This document shows positions 18,019 through 25,673 of a stretch of 64,000 bases of DNA, one piece after another. Both the position numbers and the translations under genes were made by a program. The number at the start of each line of letters is the position of its first letter. Within the stretch, counting starts at the first letter, position 1. Origin of the DNA: Rikenellaceae bacterium (GTDB lineage: Bacteria; Bacteroidota; Bacteroidia; Bacteroidales; Rikenellaceae); the NCBI GenBank assembly GCA_017463585.1, contig JAFTOX010000004.1:186001-250000 (forward strand). Reading direction: 5' to 3'. Below the pieces are notes generated by a model. The model saw only the letters and a list, made by a program, of their open reading frames with translations. It did not search any database and had not been told where the DNA came from.

Positions 18019-18048
18019 CAAAAAAAGGTTGACCTTTCGATCAACCTT
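18019..18048 (-). terminator. Terminator of the tRNA-Leu gene
   Basis: Read on the minus strand, AAGGTTGA and TCAACCTT form an eight-base stem with an eight-base loop followed by seven T's, beginning six bases after the tRNA 3' end. Confidence 0.85.
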
Positions 18049-18053
18049 CGTAG

Positions 18054-18135
18054 TGCCCAGGACAGGAATCGAACCTGCACGCCTTTCGACACACGCACCT
18101 GAAACGTGCGCGTCTACCAGTTCCGCCACCTGGGC
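18054..18135 (-). tRNA. tRNA-Leu (anticodon CAG)
   Basis: An 82-base cloverleaf with acceptor arms GCCCAGG/CTGGGC, a class II long variable arm, a T-loop GGTTCGATTCC and anticodon loop TTCAGGT giving CAG, which reads CUG. The anticodon stem CACGT/GCGTG has a U-G pair next to the loop. The 3' CCA is not encoded. It has its own promoter and terminator. Confidence 0.93.
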
Positions 18136-18169
18136 GTGAAACTTGGAACTTTCGTTCAGTTTGCGGGTG

Positions 18170-18202
18170 CAAAGATACATAAAAAATTATGTAACCTCCA
18201 AA
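18170..18202 (-). promoter_or_regulatory. Promoter for tRNA-Leu
   Basis: On the minus strand TTTG (18202-18199) is followed after 21 bases by TATCTTTG (18177-18170), an exact -7 match. The predicted transcript start is about 25 bases before the tRNA 5' end. Confidence 0.75.
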
Positions 18203-18210
18203 TATTTTCG

Positions 18211-18218
18211 TATATTTG
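18211..18218 (+). promoter_or_regulatory. -7 element for the esterase gene
   Basis: TATATTTG matches the consensus exactly, 33 bases before the esterase start. The -33 region would fall inside the divergent tRNA-Leu promoter, so the two promoters overlap. Confidence 0.55.
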
Positions 18219-18250
18219 CTGAAAATTTATTCAAAAAATCGTCAATAACT

Positions 18251-19102
18251 ATGCGTAAAACACTCTTTTCACTCATTCTTACAGCCGTTTTCGCAACGGC
18301 GGCATCGGCTCAAAGCCGTATCGAGGAGCTGACTATGCACAGCAATATCCTCAATGCCGACAAGAGCTATTCGGTCTATCTTCCCGATGGTTACGACACC
18401 GCAACCGAGCGCTTCCCCGTGCTCTATCTGCTGCACGGTGCCTTCGGTCAGGACAACAATTGGCACAAAATGGGTAACCTCCAAGCTCAGGCCGACGAGG
18501 CTATTAAGGAGGGTCGTGTTCGCCCGATGATCGTCGTTATGCCCGACGCACGCGGTAAGGCTGAGAACCTCGCAGGTGACAATATGGGTTACTTCAATGT
18601 CGAGGGCTGGAACTACGAGGATTTCTTCTTCGAGGAGTTTATTCCCCACATCGACGCAACGCTCAAAACGCTGAGCGACAAGGAGAACCGTGCTATCGCA
18701 GGCCTGTCGATGGGCGGTGGCGGCTCGGTGGTTTACGGCCAGCGCCACCCCGAAATGTTCGGCGCAGTCTACTCGGTGAGCGGTCTGCTCGACAACTTCC
18801 CCAAGAATAGCGTTTCGAAGTCGTACTCGGTGCCCTTCCTCTGGTCGGTGGTTCGCACCTCGCCCGTCGAGTTCTTGCAGACGGCAAAACCCGCTCAGAT
18901 CGAGGCTATGCGCACCATTCGTTGGTTTGTTGATTGCGGCGATACGGACTTCCTGATTCGTCCCAACCTGAACTTTTTCAGCGAGATGATGCGTCAGGGT
19001 ATCCCGATGGAGTTCCGTGTACGCGACGGTGCTCACTCGTGGAAATATTGGACCTCGGCCGTGCCGATGATCCTCGAACACTCGTTCCCCGTGAAGAAAT
19101 AA
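18251..19102 (+). CDS. Secreted alpha/beta-hydrolase esterase (esterase D-like)
   Basis: The 283-residue protein has a signal peptide (residues 1-20, ending ASAQ) and a compact alpha/beta-hydrolase fold. YSVYLPDGYD and FPVLYLLHGAFG are typical of the tributyrin/feruloyl esterase-like family. The nucleophile is Ser 153 in GLSMGG; the likely acid is in DCGDTDFL and the His in DGAHSWKYW. It should cleave acyl groups in the periplasm or outside, perhaps from plant or mucin glycans, but the substrate cannot be read from sequence. An earlier in-frame start is rejected because it precedes the promoter. Confidence 0.9.
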   Translation: MRKTLFSLILTAVFATAASAQSRIEELTMHSNILNADKSYSVYLPDGYDTATERFPVLYLLHGAFGQDNNWHKMGNLQAQADEAIKEGRVRPMIVVMPDARGKAENLAGDNMGYFNVEGWNYEDFFFEEFIPHIDATLKTLSDKENRAIAGLSMGGGGSVVYGQRHPEMFGAVYSVSGLLDNFPKNSVSKSYSVPFLWSVVRTSPVEFLQTAKPAQIEAMRTIRWFVDCGDTDFLIRPNLNFFSEMMRQGIPMEFRVRDGAHSWKYWTSAVPMILEHSFPVKK

Positions 19103-19122
19103 CGAGTCCCACGACAATACAC

Positions 19123-19158
19123 AAAAAAGGTGTTTCCATTTCTGGAAGCACCTTTTTT
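19123..19158. terminator. Bidirectional terminator between esterase and murA
   Basis: AAAAAAGGTG-TTCCA and TGGAA-CACCTTTTTT form a near-perfect stem with both an A-run and a T-run, lying between convergent genes. Confidence 0.9.
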
Positions 19159-19215
19159 AGTTCAAGATTAATCCGGCGTAGCAGGCTTAATCTTGCATTT
19201 TGAATTGTCAACGAC

Positions 19216-20526
19216 CTACTCGTCGCGGCGGATAATCTTGGCACCGAGGGCGTTCAGACGACCGTCGATATCCTTGTAACCGCGGTCGATCTGCTCGATG
19301 TTTTGTATAATGCTACGTCCGTCGGCATTGAGTGCGGCAATCAGCAGCGCCACTCCCGCACGGATATCGGGCGACGACATTCGTGTTGGGCGCAGACGGT
19401 GGTCGTGATCCAGACCGATGACTGTCGCTCGGTGGGGGTCGCACAAGATGATCTTTGCACCCATATCTATCAGTTTATCAACGAAGAACAGACGCGACTC
19501 GAACATCTTCTGGTGGATCAGCACCTCGCCACGAGCCTGCGTCGCCACAACCAAAAATACCGACAGCAGGTCGGGCGTCAGACCCGGCCACGGAGCGTCG
19601 GCAATGGTCATAATCGAGCCGTCGATAAAGCTCTCAATGCTGTAGTGATCCTGCTTGGGAATGTAGAGGTCGTCGCCACGCTGCTCCATCGCAATGCCCA
19701 TACGCGAGAACTGCGCAGGAATGATTCCGAGGTTCTCGTACGACACATTTTTGATCGTGATCTCCGACTTGGTCATCGCTGCCAAACCGATGAAACTACC
19801 CACCTCGATCATATCGGGCAACATCGTGTGCTCGGTTCCGCCCAGCTGATCAACGCCCTCAATTTCAAGCAGATTCGAGGCAATACCCGAGATCTTTGCG
19901 CCCATACGGTTGAGCATTTTGCACAACTGTTGCAGATAGGGCTCGCACGCAGCGTTGTAGATCGTGGTCTTGCCCTTTGCCAGCACAGCCGCCATCACGA
20001 TGTTGGCGGTACCCGTCACCGAGGCCTCGTCGAGCAACATATAGCACCCCTGCAACCTCTCGGCCTCGACCGCAAAGAACTCCTCGCCCGCATCGAAATT
20101 GAACTTGGCGCCGAGCTTCTGGAAGCCGATAAAGTGGGTGTCGAGGCGACGACGACCGATCTTGTCGCCGCCAGGCTTGGGAATGTAGCCGACGCCAAAG
20201 CGAGCCAGCAGCGGACCGATCAACATCACCGATCCACGCAGACGCGCCGCACGACGACGATAGTCGTCCGATTTGAGATATTCGAGGTCTATGTTTTTTG
20301 CTTGGAACGAGTAGGTATCCTCGGCAAGTTGCTCGACCTCAGAGCCCATACACTTCAAGAGTTCGATCAATTGTTGCACGTCGAGGATCTGCGGGACGTT
20401 CTTAACGATTACTTTTTCTTCGGTAAGGAGCGTCGCGCAAAGAATTTGTAGTGCCTCATTTTTAGCACCTTGCGGGGTGATTTCGCCACTAAGGGTTCGA
20501 CCACCGTGAACTTCAAAAACAGCCAT
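19216..20526 (-). CDS. murA: UDP-N-acetylglucosamine 1-carboxyvinyltransferase (Asp-type MurA)
   Basis: MurA adds enolpyruvate from PEP to UDP-GlcNAc, the first committed step of peptidoglycan synthesis. The 436 residues carry typical segments: GGRTLSGEITPQGAKNEAL at the N-terminus, RRRAARLRGSVMLIGPLLAR and a C-terminal DIRAGVALLIAAL. The active-site loop reads IPKPGGDKIGRRRLDTHF, so the Cys corresponding to E. coli Cys 115 is Asp 121 (codon at 20164-20166). This substitution makes MurA insensitive to fosfomycin in Mycobacterium, Chlamydia and Borrelia. The gene has a consensus promoter and stands alone. Confidence 0.95.
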   Translation of the reverse strand: MAVFEVHGGRTLSGEITPQGAKNEALQILCATLLTEEKVIVKNVPQILDVQQLIELLKCMGSEVEQLAEDTYSFQAKNIDLEYLKSDDYRRRAARLRGSVMLIGPLLARFGVGYIPKPGGDKIGRRRLDTHFIGFQKLGAKFNFDAGEEFFAVEAERLQGCYMLLDEASVTGTANIVMAAVLAKGKTTIYNAACEPYLQQLCKMLNRMGAKISGIASNLLEIEGVDQLGGTEHTMLPDMIEVGSFIGLAAMTKSEITIKNVSYENLGIIPAQFSRMGIAMEQRGDDLYIPKQDHYSIESFIDGSIMTIADAPWPGLTPDLLSVFLVVATQARGEVLIHQKMFESRLFFVDKLIDMGAKIILCDPHRATVIGLDHDHRLRPTRMSSPDIRAGVALLIAALNADGRSIIQNIEQIDRGYKDIDGRLNALGAKIIRRDE

Positions 20527-20555
20527 AAAAAGTGGGTTCAGCTAAATTATTTTGT

Positions 20556-20587
20556 CAAATATAACAAATAATTTCGAATCGTCCAAA
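20556..20587 (-). promoter_or_regulatory. Promoter for murA
   Basis: On the minus strand TTTG (20587-20584) is followed after exactly 20 bases by TATATTTG (20563-20556). The transcript should start about 15-20 bases before the murA ATG. Confidence 0.8.
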
Positions 20588-20599
20588 CCCCACCCGCAC

Positions 20600-20638
20600 G
20601 AAAAAACAAGTGCCCTGCGTCATCACGACGGAGGGCAC
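20600..20638 (-). terminator. Terminator for the fimbrillin-like lipoprotein transcript
   Basis: AGTGCCCT and AGGGCACT pair around a 15-base loop; on the minus strand the stem is followed by TGTTTTTTCG. It lies 150 bases beyond the lipoprotein stop, after two other hairpins. Confidence 0.6.
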
Positions 20639-20667
20639 TCTTCAAAATTCCAAACTTATGAGTAGTG

Positions 20668-20691
20668 TTAACTATTAGTTCCGATAGTTAA
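20668..20691. other. Perfect eight-base hairpin in the murA-lipoprotein gap
   Basis: TTAACTAT (20668-20675) and ATAGTTAA (20684-20691) pair around TAGTTCCG. It is the middle one of three hairpins in 20610-20761. Confidence 0.5.
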
Positions 20692-20711
20692 TCGAGAACT
20701 CTTTGCAAAGT

Positions 20712-20761
20712 CATTCGCAAGTCCCTGCCCGTTTTGGCTCGGGACTTACGAATGTTTTTTT
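20712..20761 (+). terminator. Strong plus-strand terminator with no upstream plus-strand gene
   Basis: CATTCG-c-AAGTCCC and GGGACTT-a-CGAATG pair over 13 bases with one mismatch, plus an inner GCC/GGC, followed by seven T's (20755-20761). The nearest plus-strand gene ends at 19102 and is already terminated, so the source of a transcript ending here is unknown. Confidence 0.6.
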
Positions 20762-20786
20762 AATGGTGAAATATGAGTATAAATTA

Positions 20787-22814
20787 TTAATTCAAGTAGT
20801 TAGCCTTGAACTCAGCGAGAGTCATCTCCAAGTCTGCACCATCGGTGCCACGACCTACGAGAATTACGGTGCCAACAGTTGCACCCTCCTCGATAGTTAC
20901 GCGCGAGAAGTTAGTGAATGCTTCACCGAACTGCAAAGTGTCAACGGTCGAATTTGCCTTGATAACGATCTTCGATGCATAGGCATTATTTGCCGAATAA
21001 GAGCTGTTACCAATAGCATTGATCGTACCTACGATTGCATCGTCAACGGTAATGCTATTGTCATAGTTCTTAATATAGATACCGTGCCAATCGATACGAT
21101 CGATATTTGCGCCACCAGTGAAAGTAAAGTCCGACTGAGCCCAACCGTAGATCTTTCCAATCTCACCGCCGTTGATAGTAACGTTTGAGCCGTTTACTGC
21201 TGCTAAGTCATACAGAGGAATACCCTGCAAGTCCTCGCGCAACTCGATCTCCTCAGCACCAACGGTACCGGTTACAGTACACTTATTCAGAACAGCCTTA
21301 CCATAGCAAGCAACAGCAGTACCCAAACCGGTCTTACCAGGAACATCTGCACCCTTGCCCAAATAAGGAATAATCTTGTTATCCTCAACGATTACCTCGT
21401 TCCACTCGGTATCAAACTGAGTCTGGTCCGAATGCTCGCCCTTTAATGCGCCAGTAGGCCACGAATAGTTAGGATAAGTATCCTTATCTACCGCAATACT
21501 TGTACCCAGAACATAGATACCCATTGTCGTGGTACGGAGCTTACCAGCAATAACCAAGTTGTTTACAGTTACCTTAGCGGGAGTAGCCTCGGTAATACCG
21601 CTCGACAAAGTGGTAAAGTTATTAACTACGAATACGGGGAACTCACCCTCACCACGATCCTCGGTGTAGAAGGTAATCTTGTTGCCCTTAACATTCGATG
21701 CCGACGGATCATAGTGCTTCAAGCCGTGACCATTAACTACAAACTCGGTTACTTCACGAGCAGGAACCTCGAAGATATAGTCAAAGTCATACTGATAGGG
21801 GAAGCCCTGCCATTTCAAGTTCTCGATGTCAGCGATCAACGCCTTATTAATTTTCATAGGCGACTTAATCATAATGGTCTCCTTTGTACCCTCAGTCAGT
21901 TCCTCATACCAATCGAAAGTACCGTCGAAATTCAGATCGAGAGTTACGTTGAACTCCATATACTTGCTACGTGCAACCTCGTAACCTGTGGGAACGGTAA
22001 CGTCGCAATCAAATGCGTCGTTCGAGCAGTCGAAGCTCAGTGTCAGATCGTCTGCTGCATAGGTGCCTGCGGGGATAGCGATAATGAAGGTCTTGTATTC
22101 GGGGGTCATCTTACCAACCTCCTCGCAACCACTCAGAGTGATCGACTTGGTCTCGGTGCCGTCCTGATAGATCTTTGCGGTGAAATCGTCGTTACCAGCG
22201 TCAACAACAACGCGACCAGCCAGGTAGTTGTTCTTCGAGTCAACCTTGATCGAGTTCAGATAGAACTCATCGTTCCAAGCAGCGGTGGTGCGAACGTTTA
22301 CCTTAATCAACGCGCACGAATTCTTGAAGTGGAACACCTTGTCCATCGAAGGAATGGTCGAGGTCATAATTGCGTAGTCCAGGCCAGCCTTGCTTGCGTC
22401 GTGCACCTGCTCAGCCTCCAACTGTGCAACTACCGAGTAGAATGCACCGTTAACGAATGCCAAGTGGTTAGCCGTGCTGTAAGGGAATACAGCGTAGTGG
22501 CGATCCCAAACCGAAGGAGTAATGCTGCCGGTAGGAGCGTCGGGTTTGCTAACGAAGAGCAGATCGGTCAAGATTACGTCCGAATCCTCTGCCTCATACA
22601 TACGGTTACGATCGTCGAATGCGAATACCGACACCTTATCGCCAGCCTCCCAGCGATAGTAGTTGTCCTCGCCCAAGTAAACGCGAGTCTCCTCTGCGTC
22701 GAAAGTTGCCGAGAATGCGGGCTCGTTCTGAGCATCCTTGATACCTGCGGGATCATTCTCGCAACCTACGAACATTGCTGCCATAGCAACAATGCACAAG
22801 AAAAATCTTTTCAT
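20787..22814 (-). CDS. Large fimbrillin-like surface lipoprotein with repetitive C-terminal half
   Basis: The 675-residue protein has a signal peptide and lipobox ending MFVGC (Cys 18), predicting an outer-membrane or surface lipoprotein. The N-terminal half contains ETRVYLGEDNYYRWEAGDKV and a following strand-rich region like fimbrillin-family proteins of Bacteroidales. From about residue 360 it becomes rich in VNNLVIAG, VTINGGEIGKIYG and ASKIVIKANSTVDTL-type strands, suggesting a parallel beta-helix or similar stalk. It begins 35 bases after the small acidic peptide gene and shares its leader. Adhesion or pilus-like assembly is inferred; no fimbrial assembly genes lie nearby. Confidence 0.75.
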   Translation of the reverse strand: MKRFFLCIVAMAAMFVGCENDPAGIKDAQNEPAFSATFDAEETRVYLGEDNYYRWEAGDKVSVFAFDDRNRMYEAEDSDVILTDLLFVSKPDAPTGSITPSVWDRHYAVFPYSTANHLAFVNGAFYSVVAQLEAEQVHDASKAGLDYAIMTSTIPSMDKVFHFKNSCALIKVNVRTTAAWNDEFYLNSIKVDSKNNYLAGRVVVDAGNDDFTAKIYQDGTETKSITLSGCEEVGKMTPEYKTFIIAIPAGTYAADDLTLSFDCSNDAFDCDVTVPTGYEVARSKYMEFNVTLDLNFDGTFDWYEELTEGTKETIMIKSPMKINKALIADIENLKWQGFPYQYDFDYIFEVPAREVTEFVVNGHGLKHYDPSASNVKGNKITFYTEDRGEGEFPVFVVNNFTTLSSGITEATPAKVTVNNLVIAGKLRTTTMGIYVLGTSIAVDKDTYPNYSWPTGALKGEHSDQTQFDTEWNEVIVEDNKIIPYLGKGADVPGKTGLGTAVACYGKAVLNKCTVTGTVGAEEIELREDLQGIPLYDLAAVNGSNVTINGGEIGKIYGWAQSDFTFTGGANIDRIDWHGIYIKNYDNSITVDDAIVGTINAIGNSSYSANNAYASKIVIKANSTVDTLQFGEAFTNFSRVTIEEGATVGTVILVGRGTDGADLEMTLAEFKANYLN

Positions 22815-22849
22815 AGTGTTGTTTGTTTAATTATTGATTGTGTTAGTTG

Positions 22850-23020
22850 TTAGTCCTCATCGGGGAACAGATCCTCACCGCCCGGAGGCGTTACGGGCTC
22901 ATACGGATCGACGTTGTCGCTCCAATCATCGTTGCCGGTGCCAACAAAGCCCAGCTCAACATTAACAAGCGTTACTACCATCTCGGGACGCTCGTAATTT
23001 TCCATTATAAGTCTTTTCAT
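22850..23020 (-). CDS. Small acidic peptide of unknown function (56 aa)
   Basis: The likely start is the ATG at 23020. The sequence begins MKRLIMENYERPEMVVTLV and ends in a very acidic, Gly/Pro-rich tail (TPPGGEDLFPDED). It has no signal peptide, no cysteine and one short hydrophobic stretch (VVTLVNVELGFV). Small proteins with a Y-x-x-PE-hydrophobic start and a G-rich acidic end are frequent beside exported lipoprotein genes in Bacteroidales; their function is unknown to me. It is the first gene after a long leader and is followed after 29 bases by the lipoprotein gene. A start 13 codons earlier is possible. Confidence 0.65.
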   Translation of the reverse strand: MKRLIMENYERPEMVVTLVNVELGFVGTGNDDWSDNVDPYEPVTPPGGEDLFPDED

Positions 23021-23266
23021 TTTTGTTATTTTAGCTAAAATTATCTTCGAAAAAGTCAATAAAAAATCGCTGCGATCCGTCCGACGGGGACAAAACGCAG
23101 TAGGGCGGCACCATTTACGGCGTCGCCAAATAACTTAAAATCGGGTGTGATTTACTTAAACCTTCACGAGAGTTGAGAACCTCTAAATGCCCCCCCCAGC
23201 GAGTTATGATAAATAACGCACATTTCCTTCACTCCTAAATTTGTAATTCTCAACCTTTTACAAGCG

Positions 23267-23297
23267 CAAATTTATAATTTAGTCAGACAAAAAACAA
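23267..23297 (-). promoter_or_regulatory. Promoter and long leader for the peptide-lipoprotein pair
   Basis: On the minus strand TTG (23297-23295) is followed after 20 bases by TAAATTTG (23274-23267), an exact -7 match. The resulting leader down to 23020 would be about 240 bases, long for this genome. The leader contains a run of eight C's (plus strand near 23191-23198) and GC-rich segments near 23070-23135. The whole gap 23060-23431 (372 bases) shows no other gene. Confidence 0.6.
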
Positions 23298-23347
23298 GTA
23301 CAATTGTTTTATTTTTTTAAGATTTATCGCACCGACCAAACCGCATA

Positions 23348-23382
23348 GAAAAACTGCGCCCCACCTTATCGGGCAGGGCGCA
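23348..23382 (-). terminator. Terminator of the DUF4924 gene
   Basis: TGCGCCC (23355-23361) pairs with GGGCGCA (23376-23382); on the minus strand the stem is followed by GTTTTTC. It lies about 50 bases beyond the DUF4924 stop. Confidence 0.7.
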
Positions 23383-23431
23383 ATATAAATTGCGAAACGG
23401 TCGCGAATCGTGAAATGCGAATTACGAAAAA

Positions 23432-23986
23432 CTACTCCTCCTTGAAGAGGTCGATCTCGCCTCGTTCGGCCGAGTGGAACACCCTCGCAAGCTCCGCAAT
23501 CACGGGCGACACCAGCTCCACAACGTCCGCAATGGCGCGGTTCGCGCCCTGACCCTTAATGCGATAGAGCATCACGGCATAGAGCGCACGGAAGCACAGC
23601 TCTACGTCGCTCGCCTCGTGCTTCGAGAACAACGCACGCAGACGCGGCAGCTCGGGTGCCAGCGCCGCAAATCGACGTCGATACTCCTCGCCAATGGGCA
23701 ATTTCATCAGCTGCAAATGGAGATTTTGCAGGTCGGCAATCAGGTGTAACGTGTGGTTCAGGTGCCCCTGCTCCTCCTTGCCCTCCTCGCGCAGAAGGTT
23801 GCATAACTCCATATACCACAGAAAGATAGCCTGTTGCTGCTCGGGCGCAGCCTCACGCTTGGCAACCAGCGTCGACCAGATGGCCTCGGGGCTGAATTGC
23901 AGGGCACGCAGCAGATCTTCGAGCTGCCACAAGTAGAGTATGTATTCGGCGATATTTTCGCGGCGACGACTTTGTGCTATATCCAT
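23432..23986 (-). CDS. DUF4924 family protein
   Basis: The 184 residues are predicted mostly helical and soluble, beginning MDIAQSRRRENIAEYILYLW, with the LWYMELCNLLREEGKEEQGH segment in the centre that fits Bacteroidota family DUF4924. No signal peptide or membrane helix is present, so it is cytoplasmic. Function is unknown in all members I know of. It is transcribed alone, divergently from the glycosyltransferase gene, with a TACTTTTG -7 element 31 bases upstream and its own terminator. Confidence 0.8.
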   Translation of the reverse strand: MDIAQSRRRENIAEYILYLWQLEDLLRALQFSPEAIWSTLVAKREAAPEQQQAIFLWYMELCNLLREEGKEEQGHLNHTLHLIADLQNLHLQLMKLPIGEEYRRRFAALAPELPRLRALFSKHEASDVELCFRALYAVMLYRIKGQGANRAIADVVELVSPVIAELARVFHSAERGEIDLFKEE

Positions 23987-24016
23987 TTTTCAGAGAATTG
24001 TTTTGATCGTTCAGCG

Positions 24017-24024
24017 CAAAAGTA
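24017..24024 (-). promoter_or_regulatory. -7 element for the DUF4924 gene
   Basis: On the minus strand TACTTTTG matches TAnnTTTG exactly. No clear TTTG is seen at the expected distance upstream. Confidence 0.5.
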
Positions 24025-24063
24025 GCGAAAATTTCCGAACTAAGCCCGCCTTGCCGACTCTTT

Positions 24064-24095
24064 TTTGGTCGAGCACGAAATAAAGATTATATTTG
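24064..24095 (+). promoter_or_regulatory. Consensus promoter for the GT4 gene
   Basis: TTTG (24064-24067), 20 bases, TATATTTG (24088-24095): one of the best promoter matches in the window. It fixes the start of the downstream gene at 24117, because earlier in-frame starts would lie inside the promoter. Confidence 0.85.
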
Positions 24096-24116
24096 TATTC
24101 GCAAAAACCGTTCGTA

Positions 24117-25292
24117 ATGAAAACAATCGCATTCATACATCGCAGTCCGTTCCCGTGTGGCGGTGCCGAGAAGGTCACGATCGACCTCACGCAGTGGCTG
24201 ACCGAGCACGGCTGGCGCGTTTTTATCATCGTCAAGTCGATCAACGACGCGCTGCTGCCCGACTCGTTGCGCAACAACGAGCAGGTGACGCTGCTGCCTT
24301 ATGAGAAGTTGTCGCACCCGCAGTTGGCTCGTTTTGTGGTGGCAATGAGCCACTTACACCATTTCGATGCGATTGTGGTGCAGGGACTGTGGTTGCGCCG
24401 TTTGGATATCGTGCGCCGTGAACAGTCGGCCGTGATCGTTCATTGCAACCACGGAGTGCCGCTGTGGCAGTGCATTAAGAAGTTGCGATTCTTTGGGCGC
24501 TTGCGTGAGCGCACCTCGAAGTGGCCCGTTTTGGGGCACGTGGTGGGGTGGTTGAGCTATCGGCTGAGCGCCTATTTCCGTGGGCGGACGATCCGACTTT
24601 ACAAGATGATATATGATAATTGCGACGCTATGACACAGCTCTGCGACTCCTATACCGAAGAGCTTGCAAAGGTGTTGGGCGTGCCCGAGGAGAATCATCT
24701 GGTGACGATGTACAACGCTCAGCCGCCTGCTCCAATCCGCTACTCGGCGGAGAAGCGTCGTGAGGTAATCTTCGTGGGGCGACTCTCGCACGGTGATAAG
24801 CGTGTGGATCGTCTGATTGATATCTGGCACCGTGTTGAGGCTCGTTTCCCTGAGTGGCGATTGCGCATTGTGGGCGATGGTCGTGAGCGCAAGAATCTCG
24901 AAGCGCAGGTGGCGCGATTGGGCTTGCAGCGAGTTGAGTTTTGCGGTCTAACTACCACACCTTATGTCTATTACAATACGGCGTCGATACTCTGTCTTAC
25001 GTCGAGTTTCGAGGGAATGCCGTTGGTGCTGAGTGAGGCACAGCAGGCGGGTGTGGTTCCGATTGCGTTCGGGTGCGTTGCGGGTATCGTCGAGATGCTT
25101 GCGCCCTCGTGGGAGAATGGCGTGCTGGTCGAGCCGTTCGATCTCGATGCCTATGCCGAGGCTCTCGCCCGACTGATGAGCGACGATGAACTGCGTCAGA
25201 AGATCTCCAAAAACTGCTGCGAAAAGGTGACCGACTACTCGATCGACCGTGTCGGTCAGCGTTGGGTCGAACTGCTCGAAAGGCTCTCTTAA
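24117..25292 (+). CDS. GT4-family glycosyltransferase
   Basis: This 391-residue GT-B enzyme begins with the GT4 acceptor-side signature FIHRSPFPCGGAEKVTIDL. It has VIFVGRLSHGDKRVDRLIDI and LRIVGDGRERKNLE at the nucleotide-sugar domain, and the E-x7-E motif in SSFEGMPLVLSEAQQAGVVP. It should transfer a sugar from a nucleotide donor to a cell-surface glycan or lipid. There is no membrane helix. It is not in a polysaccharide cluster: it stands alone with its own promoter and terminator, so donor and acceptor cannot be guessed. Confidence 0.9.
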   Translation: MKTIAFIHRSPFPCGGAEKVTIDLTQWLTEHGWRVFIIVKSINDALLPDSLRNNEQVTLLPYEKLSHPQLARFVVAMSHLHHFDAIVVQGLWLRRLDIVRREQSAVIVHCNHGVPLWQCIKKLRFFGRLRERTSKWPVLGHVVGWLSYRLSAYFRGRTIRLYKMIYDNCDAMTQLCDSYTEELAKVLGVPEENHLVTMYNAQPPAPIRYSAEKRREVIFVGRLSHGDKRVDRLIDIWHRVEARFPEWRLRIVGDGRERKNLEAQVARLGLQRVEFCGLTTTPYVYYNTASILCLTSSFEGMPLVLSEAQQAGVVPIAFGCVAGIVEMLAPSWENGVLVEPFDLDAYAEALARLMSDDELRQKISKNCCEKVTDYSIDRVGQRWVELLERLS

Positions 25293-25339
25293 CGAGATTT
25301 CCGATTTCGATTATTTCTGAAATATAAATTTGAATAATA

Positions 25340-25375
25340 CCGCTCTCGGGTCATCTCGATGGGCGGCTTTTTTTT
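25340..25375 (+). terminator. Terminator of the GT4 gene
   Basis: CCGCTC pairs with GGGCGG (one G-U pair) around a 15-base loop, followed by a run of eight T's. Confidence 0.7.
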
Positions 25376-25427
25376 GTTGCTCTAAATTTAGGATCAGACT
25401 TTGCAGGTTGGGCGCACCTCTAACTCG

Positions 25428-25499
25428 CACCTCCGAGGGCTGTGGTGGTCGCCGAAGGTGAGCCCACGATGGTGCGTCGATTCGAAGAAATCGCCAATT
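25428..25499 (-). repeat. Nested palindrome family, copy 3 (degenerate)
   Basis: Read on the minus strand it starts AATTGGCGATTTC-ttc-GAATCGACG, then outer arms CACCATCGTGGGCT and AGCCCTCGGAGGTG, which pair at 11 of 14 positions, with an inner CACCTTCGGCG hairpin remnant and a CCACCAC spacer. It shares its first outer arm with copy 5. The 380-base gap 25293-25673 holds the GT4 terminator, this element and the leuS promoter; no gene was seen. Confidence 0.65.
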
Positions 25500-25612
25500 A
25501 TTTCAATGTCCAAGTTGCAATCTTTTGCACAAAAAAGCCATCATCGACCCCAATAATCACCAAAAAATTAAATATATATAGGTAAATCGGTCGATGATTC
25601 GCGAAAAAAGTT

Positions 25613-25620
25613 TATTTTTG
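25613..25620 (+). promoter_or_regulatory. -7 element for leuS
   Basis: TATTTTTG matches the consensus exactly, 54 bases before the leuS ATG. The -33 region is not clear. An AATATATATAGG tract lies about 40 bases further upstream. Confidence 0.55.
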
Positions 25621-25673
25621 CAAGATGTATTGACCAATTGAATCAAAAACAACAAAAAAATATACAACAAATT

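Noticed and set aside
25638..25673. TTG start adding 12 residues to LeuRS
   Set aside because: The extension is Gln/Lys/Asn-rich and outside the family; the ATG at 25674 gives the conserved N-terminus.
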